A DNA stretch of 64,000 nucleotides from Planococcus sp. 107-1 (GTDB lineage: Bacteria; Bacillota; Bacilli; Bacillales_A; Planococcaceae), in assembly GCF_021513255.1 (NCBI RefSeq), contig NZ_CP090977.1, forward strand, positions 248,001-312,000, written 5' to 3'. The first letter of the stretch is position 1. Each line of letters starts with the position of its first letter. The translations under genes were made by a program, and so were the position numbers. Below, piece by piece: positions 53,401-61,785 of this stretch. Below the pieces are notes generated by a model, which was not told where the DNA came from, did no database searches, and saw only the letters and a program-made list of their open reading frames with translations.

Positions 53401-53549
53401 CAATCGACACGCTGATTGATCTCCAAAAATCCGGCCGCATGATCGGTGTTATTTCACATGTCCAGGAGTTAAAAGCGGCGATCCCTGCAATTCTGGAAGT
53501 GAAAAAGTCGAAAGAAGGATTCAGCCAAACGAAGTTCGTCTTAAAATAA
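50457..53549 (+). CDS. sbcC: Exonuclease SbcCD subunit C (SMC-like ATPase)
   Basis: SbcC is the SMC-like ATPase partner of SbcD. The 1030-residue chain has Walker A GSTGSGKTT at about 35-43, long coiled coils broken by the zinc hook C520-PV-C523, and the C-terminal signature LSGGEKFNASLCLALG near 930 followed by Walker B FIDEGFGSLDD. Length is normal. It directly follows sbcD. Confidence 0.95.
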   Translation: MRPLKLKLTAFGPYKHTETIDFADLKGNQLFVISGSTGSGKTTIFDGICFALYGAASGSDRAETRNLRSDFAEDGTHTCVEMEFEIHRKVYRILRQMGHVKKGNKSATGEKYEFFEVTDKGEVPCVERQIVSEINRRVEEIIGLSQNQFSQIVMLPQGEFRKLLTSETDNKEEILRKIFKTEPYKMISERLKQRKDAAAKAYQYEEHTLASLINGIASVLPQRDSELFELLEREHFNVNQVLNALEHEAVYYDKKAVNDEQAYLAAYELHNGKLASFHEAKKWNDRLQELEEKNKRLEMMKERLPQITDQEMRLQKAERAGLIEGTENLFKELQANEITKEQSLEKAIADELRTSEQLKNAESAFSIEQDREREREEISQRLIQLENILPAVREIDGKKQELKAMEASAAGAQKNLSEAAGKFQSEKEAHQQLGETISSLEQRLEPFDSKNIELNSLKERSRILQELLAAETDWQTQQRIQLLKEQRFKELEGSYQALENSWLANQAQILAASLHDGEACPVCGSTEHPQKFSALHHTAVTKEELDAAKAEFSQADGEYRNAAAKLNALEEQLSLRKERAAQFGSVLEDASTAYEETEEKRKALELEVAALAADKKQLRSLKEQLNLHMEKLEALEAGKTAAAEKAQHLAASCQTAIAVFEQSLLAIPEELRNLSVLEKKIQNEKSLKTQLAEAWETAQQQLQEAKERQATAVITVKHTKEAAEEIKLKKEKAEQQFKEALQKSDFDTEEAYQQAKLSEQQQAALKDKIQEFKQTHYTLIEQVKELEEALAGKTRADLPGMEAELVRLKQAYEDSLATWNRAKESRLQISQLSANISKAYGQAAEMEKQMNRIADLYDMVRGQNQLKISFERYLQIEYLEQIIHSANERLKNLSNGQFYLIRSDRQEARGKQSGLGLDVYDAYTGQTRDVKTLSGGEKFNASLCLALGMADVIQSFQGNVAIDTMFIDEGFGSLDDESLNKSIDTLIDLQKSGRMIGVISHVQELKAAIPAILEVKKSKEGFSQTKFVLK

Positions 53550-53646
53550 TTGAAATAGAGAATGGATCCTGGAGCACCGATTGTTTAAAGCCTTCCAGTT
53601 TAGTGAATGTTAAAGATAACGATCACTTTTCGGAAGGAGGGTGCAT

Positions 53647-54300
53647 ATGGATACCATTCTCTATTTTTTATTTACAGCCGCATATATTGGCCTGGTTATC
53701 TGGGGGTTGAGCCGGCAGCGCTCGTGGAATTTCATGTCATTCATCTATCTCGTACTGCTTGGATTGATCTATGATAATGGCATGATTGCACTCGGAAAAT
53801 TTATCGGCGAAGGCCCGCTTCTAGAAAATTTGAGCTTGCTGCGTTTTTGGAGCCATGCTTTATTGACGCCTACTTTAGTGTTGTTTTCTTATGGTACCTT
53901 GCGGGAAGCTGGAGTAGAATGGAGCAGGAAGAGGATAATCGGTGTCGCAGTGATCCTCTATACCGTCGCTTTGATAGGGATCGAACTGCTGTTTGAAACG
54001 GTGGGCATGGAGTTGGCAGTTGAAAAAGAATACGGCGTTTTGCGATATGTGTCTGCCGATCCGGCATCCGGCCCGCCTATCATGGTTTTACTTGTTTCAG
54101 TGGTGCTTATTGCAGCAGGGGCGGTTCTATGGAAAAAACGTGGATGGAAATGGATGCTGGTGGGAGCAGTCGTTATGACAATCGGCAGCGCGGTGCCTAT
54201 CCCGGTGGATAGCTCAGCAGCAACGAATGCATTTGAACTTTTCTTATTAACAACATTGGTCTGGACCAAAGTGCATTTGGAACGACGACGCCATACATGA
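53647..54300 (+). CDS. Polytopic membrane protein of unknown function
   Basis: The 217-residue protein has about six to seven hydrophobic segments and no catalytic motif that I recognise. GGAAGGAGG lies 6 bases before ATG 53647; GTG 53641 abuts it. A small membrane protein gene follows after 12 bases, so the two are an operon. Function unknown. Confidence 0.65.
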   Translation: MDTILYFLFTAAYIGLVIWGLSRQRSWNFMSFIYLVLLGLIYDNGMIALGKFIGEGPLLENLSLLRFWSHALLTPTLVLFSYGTLREAGVEWSRKRIIGVAVILYTVALIGIELLFETVGMELAVEKEYGVLRYVSADPASGPPIMVLLVSVVLIAAGAVLWKKRGWKWMLVGAVVMTIGSAVPIPVDSSAATNAFELFLLTTLVWTKVHLERRRHT

Positions 54301-54312
54301 AGGAGCATAGCT

Positions 54313-54525
54313 ATGAAAAATTTTACGGTTAAAACACGCATTATCTATTTTGCGATAATTGCACTGGTCAGCATCGCTTTCTTTGTTCTGCAATTATATG
54401 CGAACTCAGGGGGAGACTATGGAATAGGTTCCATTGTCGTCTTGATCCTTTGGGGATTGCTTGCGGCTTTTGGAATTGCAGGGCTTATTTTTACTTTGTC
54501 AAAACGGGACCGTCATAAAAAATGA
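54313..54525 (+). CDS. Small two-helix membrane protein
   Basis: The 70-residue product has two hydrophobic segments (about 10-30 and 38-60) and a basic C-terminus (SKRDRHKK). AAGGAG lies 7 bases upstream of the ATG. It is translated from the same transcript as the preceding membrane protein. No family recognised. Confidence 0.6.
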   Translation: MKNFTVKTRIIYFAIIALVSIAFFVLQLYANSGGDYGIGSIVVLILWGLLAAFGIAGLIFTLSKRDRHKK

Positions 54526-54537
54526 CGGTCTTTTTTT
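54508..54537 (+). terminator. Terminator of the membrane-protein pair
   Basis: GACCGTCAT and ATGACGGTC form a perfect 9-bp stem, overlapping the stop codon and followed by seven T residues. Confidence 0.9.
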
Positions 54538-54624
54538 GAATAGAATGTCTATTTTGCCTTTAGAGAGAACTATAGGAAATATGATAAAATTTAGATATCC
54601 AGAGAGTCGGGAGTGAACCAATAA

Positions 54625-55892
54625 ATGACGAAAAAATTGAGTGCGCAAGAAGTGGTTGGCTTAATCGATCAAGGAGCAGATATCATCATTCCGATCGCTA
54701 ACGGCGAACCGATCCATTTGCTTGATCTATTAGAAGAACATGCAGACCAGCTGCAAGGAGTAAAAATCCATCAAATGTTGGCTTTGCGCAATCGCCCTTA
54801 TATCGAAGGCGCATACGAAGGCCTTAAACACGTTTCTTATTTTCTAAGCGGTGCTACACGGAAAGTCTATCAACAGGCGAAGATGGAACTTGTTCCGAAT
54901 AATTTCCACGAAGTTCCACGCATGCTGCAAAAAGTGACGAAGATGTCGATGATGATGACGGTCGTGTCGCCAATGGATGAGCATGGATTTTTCACTATGG
55001 GGACACAGGCTGACTACGTTTCTGAATTTGTTGGAAAAGTCCCGTTCATCGTAGAAGTAAATGACCAGATGCCGAGAACTTATGGGCGCAATCAAATCCA
55101 TATCAGCCAAATTGCAGGTTATGTGGAACATAACGCGCCATTGACTGAAGAAAAAGCGTCGCCGATTGGGGATAAAGATCTTTTGATCGCTTCTTCTGTG
55201 ATCGAAGACATTAAAGACGGCGACACGTTGCAGATTGGCATCGGCTCAGTCCCAAATGCCGTCATCAGCATGTTGAAAGACCACCGCCATCTGGGCATCC
55301 ATACCGAAATGCTGCCAGATGGCATTGTGGATTTGGTGGAGGCGGGAGCAGTAGACGGCACACGCAAATTTACAAATCCGGGGAAAATCGTCGCGACTTT
55401 TGCATACGGTTCTAAGAAACTGTATGATTTCATCGACGACAACCCGGTTGTCGAATTTTTGCCGGTAAGCATTGTCAACGATCCACGGGAAATTGCATTG
55501 GAAAAGAACATCGTTTCCATCAACGCGACAACGGAAGTCGACTTATTCGGTCAATGCGCATCTGAAACCGTTGGAGGCAAATACTATTCTTCAAGCGGCG
55601 GCCAAATCGATTTTGCCCGCGGCGTGCGTTTTGCTGAGAACGGCAAAGGTTACATCTGCATGACGTCAACAGCGAAGAACGATGAGATTTCCGCATTAAC
55701 CTTCAATTGACACCTGGATCGGTCGTCACTACAGGCAAAAATGATGTGGACAACATCGTGACGGAATACGGAATGGCCCGCTTGCACGGTGTATCCATTT
55801 CAGAACGGGCGAAGCGCCTCATTTCAATTGCGCATCCGAAATTCCGCGATGAGTTGATGTTTGATGCAAAAAAACAAGGAATCATCATCTAA
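54625..55892 (+). pseudogene. Acetyl-CoA hydrolase / CoA transferase family (4-hydroxybutyrate CoA-transferase-like), frameshifted as sequenced
   Basis: The first frame (to 55710) covers MTKKLSAQEVVGLIDQGADI through GFFTMGTQADYVSEFVGKVP and SINATTEVDLFGQCASETVG, typical of the Cat1/Cat2 family. The second frame (from 55707) continues TPGSVVTTGKNDVDNIVTEY. One C missing near 55691-55692 explains the break; restoring it gives EISRINLQLTPGS and a 422-residue protein of family length. It would exchange CoA between acyl groups or hydrolyse acetyl-CoA. It is a single-gene unit with a terminator. Confidence 0.85.
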
Positions 55893-55910
55893 TATAAAAG
55901 CTGTCAATGC

Positions 55911-55950
55911 GAGCCTTTCCTTAAGAAATTAGGGAAAGGCTCTATCTTTT
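55911..55950 (+). terminator. Terminator of the CoA-transferase gene
   Basis: GAGCCTTTCC pairs with GGGAAAGGCTC across an 11-base loop and is followed by TATCTTTT. Confidence 0.8.
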
Positions 55951-55990
55951 GCGATTAGATGAACTATACAAGAGAAATAAATTGCTATAT

Positions 55991-56006
55991 ACTTACCTAA
56001 GTAAGT
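55991..56006. promoter_or_regulatory. Palindromic operator candidate for the MarR regulator
   Basis: ACTTAC-CTAA-GTAAGT is a perfect interrupted inverted repeat 20 bases before the MarR gene. MarR proteins commonly repress their own operon through such sites. Confidence 0.6.
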
Positions 56007-56026
56007 AATTACGGGGGCGGTTGAAT

Positions 56027-56461
56027 ATGCAAAAATTATTGTTCCATGAAATTCATCAAAAGTCGCGGCTTTCTGTTAAAGAAGTAAACGAAGCACTTAA
56101 AGAGTTTGATTTATACAGCACGCAATGGTCGATTCTATTTTGCATCAAACAATTTGGTTCCATGACGCAAAAGGAGATTTGGCAATACTTGAATGTTGAG
56201 GCTCCGACGGTCACGAGAACCGTGGCGCGGCTTGAGGAAAGTGGCTGGGTTGAACGGAGAGAAGGGGTGGATAAACGGGAGCGCATCGTTTATCTGACCG
56301 AACGTGCAGAAGAAGCAGTGCCGCAGATTACGAAGCGCATCTTGGAAGTGGAAGAGAAGCTTGTCTCTTCACTGACCGAAAATGAGCAGGCCCAGTTAAT
56401 CGAGCTGCTCAAAAAAATAGGCAACGACGCTGGACAAGAAAAGGATGTAAGCCATGACTGA
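56027..56461 (+). CDS. MarR-family transcriptional regulator
   Basis: The 144-residue protein has the winged helix MTQKEIWQYLNVEAPTVTRT and VARLEESGWVERREG near residues 46-82, with the wing KRERIVYLTE. ATG 56027 follows GGGGGCGG. It overlaps the MFS transporter gene by 8 bases, so it probably controls the transporter together with itself through the palindrome upstream. The ligand is unknown. Confidence 0.85.
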   Translation: MQKLLFHEIHQKSRLSVKEVNEALKEFDLYSTQWSILFCIKQFGSMTQKEIWQYLNVEAPTVTRTVARLEESGWVERREGVDKRERIVYLTERAEEAVPQITKRILEVEEKLVSSLTENEQAQLIELLKKIGNDAGQEKDVSHD

Positions 56462-57629
56462 AAAAAGACCGATTTGGACAAAAAGTTTCATCAATATTGC
56501 AGTTAGTACCTTTTTTATTTTTACTGTATTTTATGCACTATTAACGTTTCTGCCGATTTATGTAATGAACGCCTTGGGCGGCACAGCGGCCCAAGGCGGA
56601 TTGGCTGTCTCCGTATTTTTAGTATCCGCCATTGTTATGCGGTTTTTTGCCGGAATGATTTTAGAGAAGTATGGAAAAAGAAGAATCTTGATCCTCAGTG
56701 TGCTGATGTTCGCGGTCAGCACCATTTTATATGTTTTCATTAATGATTTTACCTTATTGTTATTTCTCCGGTTTTTCCATGGAATTTGGTTTAGCTTGGT
56801 GACGACAGTCGGCGGAGCAATTGCAGCAGACATCATTCCGCCTGAACGCCGGGGAGAAGGGCTTGGGTATTACGGCATCGCAATGAATATTGCGATTGTC
56901 GCAGGCCCGTTCATCGCTTTGACGCTGCAGCCATTAATGGCTGCAAAAACGATTTTCATTGTTTTCAGCATGATCATGATCATCGGCTTTTTCTGTGCAT
57001 TGGCGGTAAGAGTGGAAGAAGCGCCGACGTTGGTTCGGGAGAGCAAACATAAATTCACTTTGCAGGACTTTATCGAAACAAAGGCATTGCCGATAGCAAG
57101 TGTCGGATTTTTTGTTTCTTTCGTCTATGCGAGCATCGTGTCGTTTATCTCGGTTTATGCAGAATCATTAGGGTTGCTGAAAACAGCGAGCTATTTCTTC
57201 TTGGTTTACGCCATCGCCATGCTGCTCATCCGCCCATTCAGCGGCCGGATTTTCGATAAGCGAGGTCCGCATATCGTCATTATTCCTTCCTGCATCATGT
57301 TTGCCATTGGCCTGTTTTCGTTAAGCATTACGCAAACGCCGTGGATGCTCCTGTTATCTGGAGCTTTAGTGGGCTTTGGGTACGGCACATTGCTGCCAAG
57401 TTTCCAAACGCTTGCCATTCAAGCCGCAGACAAACACCGGAGCGGCTATGCGACTGGTACATTTTTTGCTTTCTATGATTCAGGACTGGCAATCGGGACA
57501 GCTTCGCTCGGCATCATCGCCGTTTCGCTCGGTTATTCGAACCTGTATTTAGTGTTAGCGGCTATGGTTCTGTTGATCGCTGTTTATTATCTGTGGATTA
57601 TGAAAGGCCGCATTGCTTCAGCCGAATAA
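56454..57629 (+). CDS. MFS-family transporter
   Basis: The 391-residue protein has about 12 hydrophobic segments and the MFS loop motif RFFAGMILEKYGKRRIL near residue 63, repeated as RPFSGRIFDKRGPH near 260. It resembles drug-efflux-type transporters of the YfkF/YwoG kind; the substrate is unknown. It overlaps the MarR gene and is closed by a strong terminator. Confidence 0.85.
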   Translation: MTEKRPIWTKSFINIAVSTFFIFTVFYALLTFLPIYVMNALGGTAAQGGLAVSVFLVSAIVMRFFAGMILEKYGKRRILILSVLMFAVSTILYVFINDFTLLLFLRFFHGIWFSLVTTVGGAIAADIIPPERRGEGLGYYGIAMNIAIVAGPFIALTLQPLMAAKTIFIVFSMIMIIGFFCALAVRVEEAPTLVRESKHKFTLQDFIETKALPIASVGFFVSFVYASIVSFISVYAESLGLLKTASYFFLVYAIAMLLIRPFSGRIFDKRGPHIVIIPSCIMFAIGLFSLSITQTPWMLLLSGALVGFGYGTLLPSFQTLAIQAADKHRSGYATGTFFAFYDSGLAIGTASLGIIAVSLGYSNLYLVLAAMVLLIAVYYLWIMKGRIASAE

Positions 57630-57632
57630 ATT

Positions 57633-57665
57633 AAAAGGCGCCCTATTAAACGGGGCGCCTTTTTT
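57633..57665. terminator. Bidirectional terminator between the MFS and hydratase genes
   Basis: AAAAGGCGCCC and GGGCGCCTTTT form the stem, with six T residues to the right; the leftward hydratase gene ends 7 bases further. Confidence 0.85.
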
Positions 57666-57671
57666 CGCGGA

Positions 57672-58451
57672 TTAAATTACATTCAAGGAAACTTCTCCGA
57701 TTCCTTCATAGCTCGCTGTGTAGACGCCTTTTTCAAGCTTTTTCGGCAGGATGAAAGTGCCCGAGGAAATCGACATGCCTTTTTCAACGGTTAATCCGTG
57801 TTTAGCCAGTTCTTCTGTCAGCCATTTGACAGCATAGACGGGATGTTCCAAAACCGCTTTTGAGGAGTCCGCAGCGATTTCCTCTCCGTTGAAAGTCAAT
57901 CGGCCTTGAATATCGGCAAGGTCCTCAAAGCGGAGCCCGCTTTTTGGCTCGCCAACGACGATTTTTCCTGCTACGGCACTGTCGGCAATGACTTGGCCGA
58001 GTGAGAGCTTCGGAAACCAATCGTCAAAACGGGAATCCGGTACTTCGATTCCAGGAGCTACAAGCGTTTTTTGCAGAATCGTTTCGACATCATCTTCTGC
58101 CGACAATTCTTCTTGTGCAATGAAAATCAATTCGAGTTCAATTAAAGGCGAGCACATTCCATCGAGTTCAATCGTTCCTTCTGAAAGAGCTGGAGTCGTC
58201 AAAGCTCCGTATAAAGGTGTATCGGAATGGAAAAGTTCCTGGGTTTCCTTACTCGTCAAACTGATTTTATACCCTTTTAATTCTTCATTGGCTTCATCGG
58301 CTTTTTTGGCGGTTAACGCATGCTGGATGCCGTAAGCTTTTTCTTTTTCAAGAAAAGCGGGAATTTGGTCTTTTGAAAGCGGCTTTCTATGGATGTAGGC
58401 CTCAAATAAGGCATCAGCCAATCGCTGATCGTTCAAGTCAAATTGTTCCAT
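57672..58451 (-). CDS. 2-keto-4-pentenoate hydratase / FAH-superfamily protein
   Basis: The 259-residue protein resembles MhpD/4-oxalocrotonate decarboxylase-type enzymes: YGIQHALTAKKADE near residue 40, LKGYKISLTSKETQ near 58, and SPLIELELIFIAQEEL near 100 with the metal-binding ExE (IELE). SSGTFILPKKLEKG near 229 is typical of the C-terminus. It would act on 2-hydroxy-dienoates from aromatic degradation, but no other ring-cleavage genes are nearby. GGAGGGAGAGA precedes the ATG. Confidence 0.8.
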   Translation of the reverse strand: MEQFDLNDQRLADALFEAYIHRKPLSKDQIPAFLEKEKAYGIQHALTAKKADEANEELKGYKISLTSKETQELFHSDTPLYGALTTPALSEGTIELDGMCSPLIELELIFIAQEELSAEDDVETILQKTLVAPGIEVPDSRFDDWFPKLSLGQVIADSAVAGKIVVGEPKSGLRFEDLADIQGRLTFNGEEIAADSSKAVLEHPVYAVKWLTEELAKHGLTVEKGMSISSGTFILPKKLEKGVYTASYEGIGEVSLNVI

Positions 58452-58521
58452 TGTCTCTCTCCCTCCGGAATTATTAGAATAATCATATCATTTAATTTCG
58501 AAGAAAGCAGGGAGGATAAGA

Positions 58522-58561
58522 AAAGGAGTTGTCCAAAAGTAATTTGGAACAACTCCTTTTG
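58522..58561 (-). terminator. Terminator of the TrhA gene
   Basis: Leftward stem AAAAGGAGTTGT with ACAACTCCTTTT across a long loop. Confidence 0.75.
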
Positions 58562-58576
58562 CAGCGATAGACTTTT

Positions 58577-59224
58577 TTACAGAACGTAGAAGTAAACCGA
58601 AAGGAAATGGCAAAGGCTGCCGGCCAAAATGAAGAGGTGGAAAATCTCATGGAAGCCCAAATACTTGGAAGAAAGAAAATCGGGTTTGAGCCCGTAGATG
58701 ATTCCGCCGACTGTGTAGAAAAGCCCTCCTGCAACGAGAAGCACGAGACCAGGGACAGACAAACTGTCTGCTAGAGGGACGACTGCAAAAATAATGATCC
58801 ATCCCATGGCGATATAGATGGCAGTGGATAGCCAACGCGGAGAATGGAACCACACCATCTTAAAGAGAATCCCGCTGATTCCGAGTACTGCCACGATTGT
58901 AAAAAGAAGAGTTCCGAGCTTGCCGTTTAATGCGATCAAGCAAAAAGGAGCATATGATCCAGCGATCAAAGCGAAAATCATGGAATGGTCCAACTTCCGC
59001 AAAAACGCAATGACGGATGGCTTGGCGAGAGCGCTGTGGTAAATCGCAGAGGCCGAATAAAGGCAAATCAAGCTCACTCCGAAAATAATGACCGAACTCA
59101 AATGTGATGCCGGCGCTTGATCATAGGCAGCCTTTATCACCATAGCAAGCAAAGCTATAAAAGATAGAACGGCACCTAAAAGGTGGGATAATGCATTAAA
59201 AGGTTCGCGTATGTAAGTTTTCAT
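58577..59224 (-). CDS. trhA: Hemolysin III / TrhA-family membrane homeostasis protein
   Basis: The 215-residue protein has about seven hydrophobic segments and family motifs EPFNALSHLLGA near residue 7, SAIYHSALAKP near 58 with DHSMIFALIAGSYAPF near 78, and GFHEIFHLFILAGSLCHF near 190, whose His residues likely bind zinc. In Bacillus, the family adjusts membrane fluidity with fatty-acid desaturation. It is a single-gene unit. Confidence 0.9.
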   Translation of the reverse strand: MKTYIREPFNALSHLLGAVLSFIALLAMVIKAAYDQAPASHLSSVIIFGVSLICLYSASAIYHSALAKPSVIAFLRKLDHSMIFALIAGSYAPFCLIALNGKLGTLLFTIVAVLGISGILFKMVWFHSPRWLSTAIYIAMGWIIIFAVVPLADSLSVPGLVLLVAGGLFYTVGGIIYGLKPDFLSSKYLGFHEIFHLFILAGSLCHFLSVYFYVL

Positions 59225-59363
59225 TAGAATATGCTCCTTGTCTTATGTAGTTATTGAAACTACTTAAGATAATACTCTTATTTAATTCGACGGTCAAGCT
59301 TGGAGGATATTGAATAATCATGTAGAATAAAAAGTAATAACTGACAGGGCGAAGGTGAAAGAT

Positions 59364-59939
59364 GTGGCTGAAATAAAAAAGCTGGCAGAAGGTTTGGCAC
59401 TTGATAAAACCATCCTTTTAGAAGATATACCCAAAATTGACTTATATATTGATCAAGTCATTCAATTGTTCGAAACGAGCTTTGCGGAAACGAAAAGAAC
59501 GGACGAAGAGAAAATCTTGACGAAGACCATGATCAATAATTACGCCAAAGGGAAATTGTTTTATCCTGTGCAAAATAAGAAGTATACACGCAATCATATT
59601 ATGTTGATCCACCTGATTTACCAGATGAAGAGCGTGCTATCGATAAATGATGTAAAGCAAGTATTGGATGGTTTAAATGAACGGGCGGAAAAAGAGCAGC
59701 TGAATTTAGAGAGTTTTTATGAAAGTTATTTGCATATCCAACAAGGCGGTGTCGACTTTTTCAAAGAAGGGCTCGACCGCCAAGCTGACTTGGCAAAGAA
59801 AGAAGCGGCTGCCATGGAAAATCCCGATGAATTGGAAAAGGTTTTGCTAATTGCCTCTCTTGTGCATACGAGCAATTTATACAAACGAGCAGCTGAAAAA
59901 TTAGTGGATGATTTGGTGGAACGGAGGAAATTGCGATGA
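59364..59939 (+). CDS. DUF1836-family protein
   Basis: The 191-residue protein contains FETSFAETKRTDEEKILTKT and MINNYAKGKLFYPVQNKKYT near residues 43-82, typical of DUF1836, which has a MerR-like helical region. I chose GTG 59364 with GAAGG 8 bases upstream; GTG 59355 is an alternative. The stop overlaps the next ATG. Function unknown; a DNA-binding role is possible. Confidence 0.8.
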   Translation: MAEIKKLAEGLALDKTILLEDIPKIDLYIDQVIQLFETSFAETKRTDEEKILTKTMINNYAKGKLFYPVQNKKYTRNHIMLIHLIYQMKSVLSINDVKQVLDGLNERAEKEQLNLESFYESYLHIQQGGVDFFKEGLDRQADLAKKEAAAMENPDELEKVLLIASLVHTSNLYKRAAEKLVDDLVERRKLR

Positions 59940-60382
59940 CGAAAGTATTGATCGATGCAGACGGTTGCCCGGTTGTGGATTTGACGATCGCTTTGTCCAA
60001 GCAATTCGAGCTGCCGGTTCTGCTGATTTGCGATACTTCCCATATTATGCAGCGCGAGGGGGCGGAAACGATTACGGTATCCAAAGGTGCGGATGCAGTC
60101 GATTTTGTCTTAGTCAACCGTGTAAAAAAAGGAGATGTAGTCGTTACGCAAGATTACGGTTTAGCTGCCATGGTTCTTGCGAAAAAAGGGCATCCGATCG
60201 ATCAAAATGGCCGAATCTACTCATCGGAAAATATTGATCAATTGCTTCACGGCCGCCATGTCGCTAAAAAAATTCGGCAAAGCGGCGGACGCATGAAAGG
60301 CCCCAAAAAAAGAAAGCCGGAAGACAATGAAAAATTTCAGCAAAGTTTGGTGGAATTATTCAAAGAGATTGTTTCTGAATAA
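59936..60382 (+). CDS. YaiI/YqxD-family protein (UPF0178)
   Basis: The 148-residue protein begins MTKVLIDADGCPVVDLTIAL, with GADAVDFVLVNRVKKGDVVV and TQDYGLAAMVLAKKGHPIDQ, a PIN-like Asp set, suggesting a nuclease fold. GGRMKGPKKRK near 120 is the basic C-terminal motif. ATGA overlap couples it to the DUF1836 gene. Function unproven. Confidence 0.9.
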   Translation: MTKVLIDADGCPVVDLTIALSKQFELPVLLICDTSHIMQREGAETITVSKGADAVDFVLVNRVKKGDVVVTQDYGLAAMVLAKKGHPIDQNGRIYSSENIDQLLHGRHVAKKIRQSGGRMKGPKKRKPEDNEKFQQSLVELFKEIVSE

Positions 60383-60423
60383 CGAAATGCTCCGGGAAAT
60401 TTTATCCCGGAGCATTTCGTTAT
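60381..60423. terminator. Bidirectional terminator
   Basis: AACGAAATGCTCCGGGA and TCCCGGAGCATTTCGTT form a perfect 17-bp stem between YaiI and the leftward SLH gene. Confidence 0.9.
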
Positions 60424-60451
60424 TCGCTTATATAAATTTGCTTCAATCGTG

Positions 60452-61555
60452 TCAGATGGTCCAGCGATTATTCACAATTGCGACCAAAATCCATTTGCCT
60501 TCGCTGTTTTTCTCAAAGACCATATTCAGGTTTTGCCAGTCCATGTATTCAAATTCTGCCGAACCGGCGTTATAGAATTCGACAATGGTTGCATTCGGGA
60601 AACGTTCTGTAATCTGCTCTCTTGTCATCGGCTGATCAGTCCGTCCATACCGTTCTTTTTTCTGGTAAGCAGCGTCCATCAGGTATTCATCATAATATGC
60701 TGCCGGTGTTAGCCGGATGGGGAATCCGCTGCCATCTTCAAAGCCCCATTCATATTCCTGCTGGTCTGCCATAAAAGCACTTACTTGGTTTTTGGAGAAT
60801 GTGAGGCCATTGCCATCCAAACATCCGCCGCTGTAAGGGCAGAAAACAAGCCCTTTCGAAGAGCTTACATACTTGGCAACGTCGTTGAATTTTTTGCCCT
60901 GCAAAGCGCCTAAAATCTCGTTGGCAGTGGCAAGCAATTCACGTTTGTCTTCAATGAAAGTAGGTTCAATGGCCCGTGCAAGGAAAGCAGCGAATTGAGC
61001 GCGTGTGACAGGGTTTGACGGCCGGAACCGGTTGTCAGGGAAACCTTTCGCGACGCCTTGGTGGGCAAGCCTTGCTACAGCTTCATTCGAAACGGTATTT
61101 GCTCCCATATCCAAAAATCCGGAAGGTGGAGCAGCAGGGAAATCAAAAGCCCGGTCAAGGACCATCGCAGCTTGGCCGCGGTTCAGATGGGCATTCGGCC
61201 GGAACGTATTGTCCGGAAAGCCGAAAATGATGCCTTCTTTTACGCCAGAGTCGATATAGCCTGAAGCTGGGTGGCCGGCACCTACATCTTTAAATGGCGT
61301 TTTGCGCTTTGTGCCATCCAGTTCGAGTGCACGTCCGATCATTACAATGGCTTGGGCGCGGCTTACTGTGGCATTGGGCCGGAATGTTCCGTCATCGTAG
61401 CCGGACACAATTCCTTGTTCGTGGAGATAGATGATTTCGAAGGCGAATCCATGGGTCGCTGGGACATCATCAAAAGTTACGACAGCGGAAGCGGGAAGAG
61501 AAAACATACTGAAAGCAAGGATGATAGAGGCTGCAAACGACAAGAGCGTTTTCAT
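60452..61555 (-). CDS. S-layer homology domain protein, exported
   Basis: The 367-residue protein has a signal peptide (cleavage probably after ASA, residue 24) and three SLH modules at about 25-80, 88-140 and 147-197, each with GFPDNTFRP- or GYDDGTFRP-type motifs, which anchor proteins to secondary cell wall polymer. The remaining 170 residues form a domain I do not recognise, with two cysteines in VFCPYSGGCLDG that may form a disulfide. ATG 61555 follows GGGAGGG. It is a single-gene unit at the cell surface. Confidence 0.85.
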   Translation of the reverse strand: MKTLLSFAASIILAFSMFSLPASAVVTFDDVPATHGFAFEIIYLHEQGIVSGYDDGTFRPNATVSRAQAIVMIGRALELDGTKRKTPFKDVGAGHPASGYIDSGVKEGIIFGFPDNTFRPNAHLNRGQAAMVLDRAFDFPAAPPSGFLDMGANTVSNEAVARLAHQGVAKGFPDNRFRPSNPVTRAQFAAFLARAIEPTFIEDKRELLATANEILGALQGKKFNDVAKYVSSSKGLVFCPYSGGCLDGNGLTFSKNQVSAFMADQQEYEWGFEDGSGFPIRLTPAAYYDEYLMDAAYQKKERYGRTDQPMTREQITERFPNATIVEFYNAGSAEFEYMDWQNLNMVFEKNSEGKWILVAIVNNRWTI

Positions 61556-61785
61556 CTTTAATCCCTCCCTAGTTACTGCAATTTTAACACAAATACGAGC
61601 GAAAATATATAAAAAGACTGTATTTTCTGACAATATAAGTGTTTATTTAAACCTGTTAGACAGAGGCACATCCTCTTTTTTATTTGTAATAAGGCAAAGT
61701 GGAAAATGCGCCGCTGATTCACGTTTTTCTTCATTTAGGAAAGGGAATACGAAGAAAAAGATCTGAAGCAGGAGAGGGGATTTCG

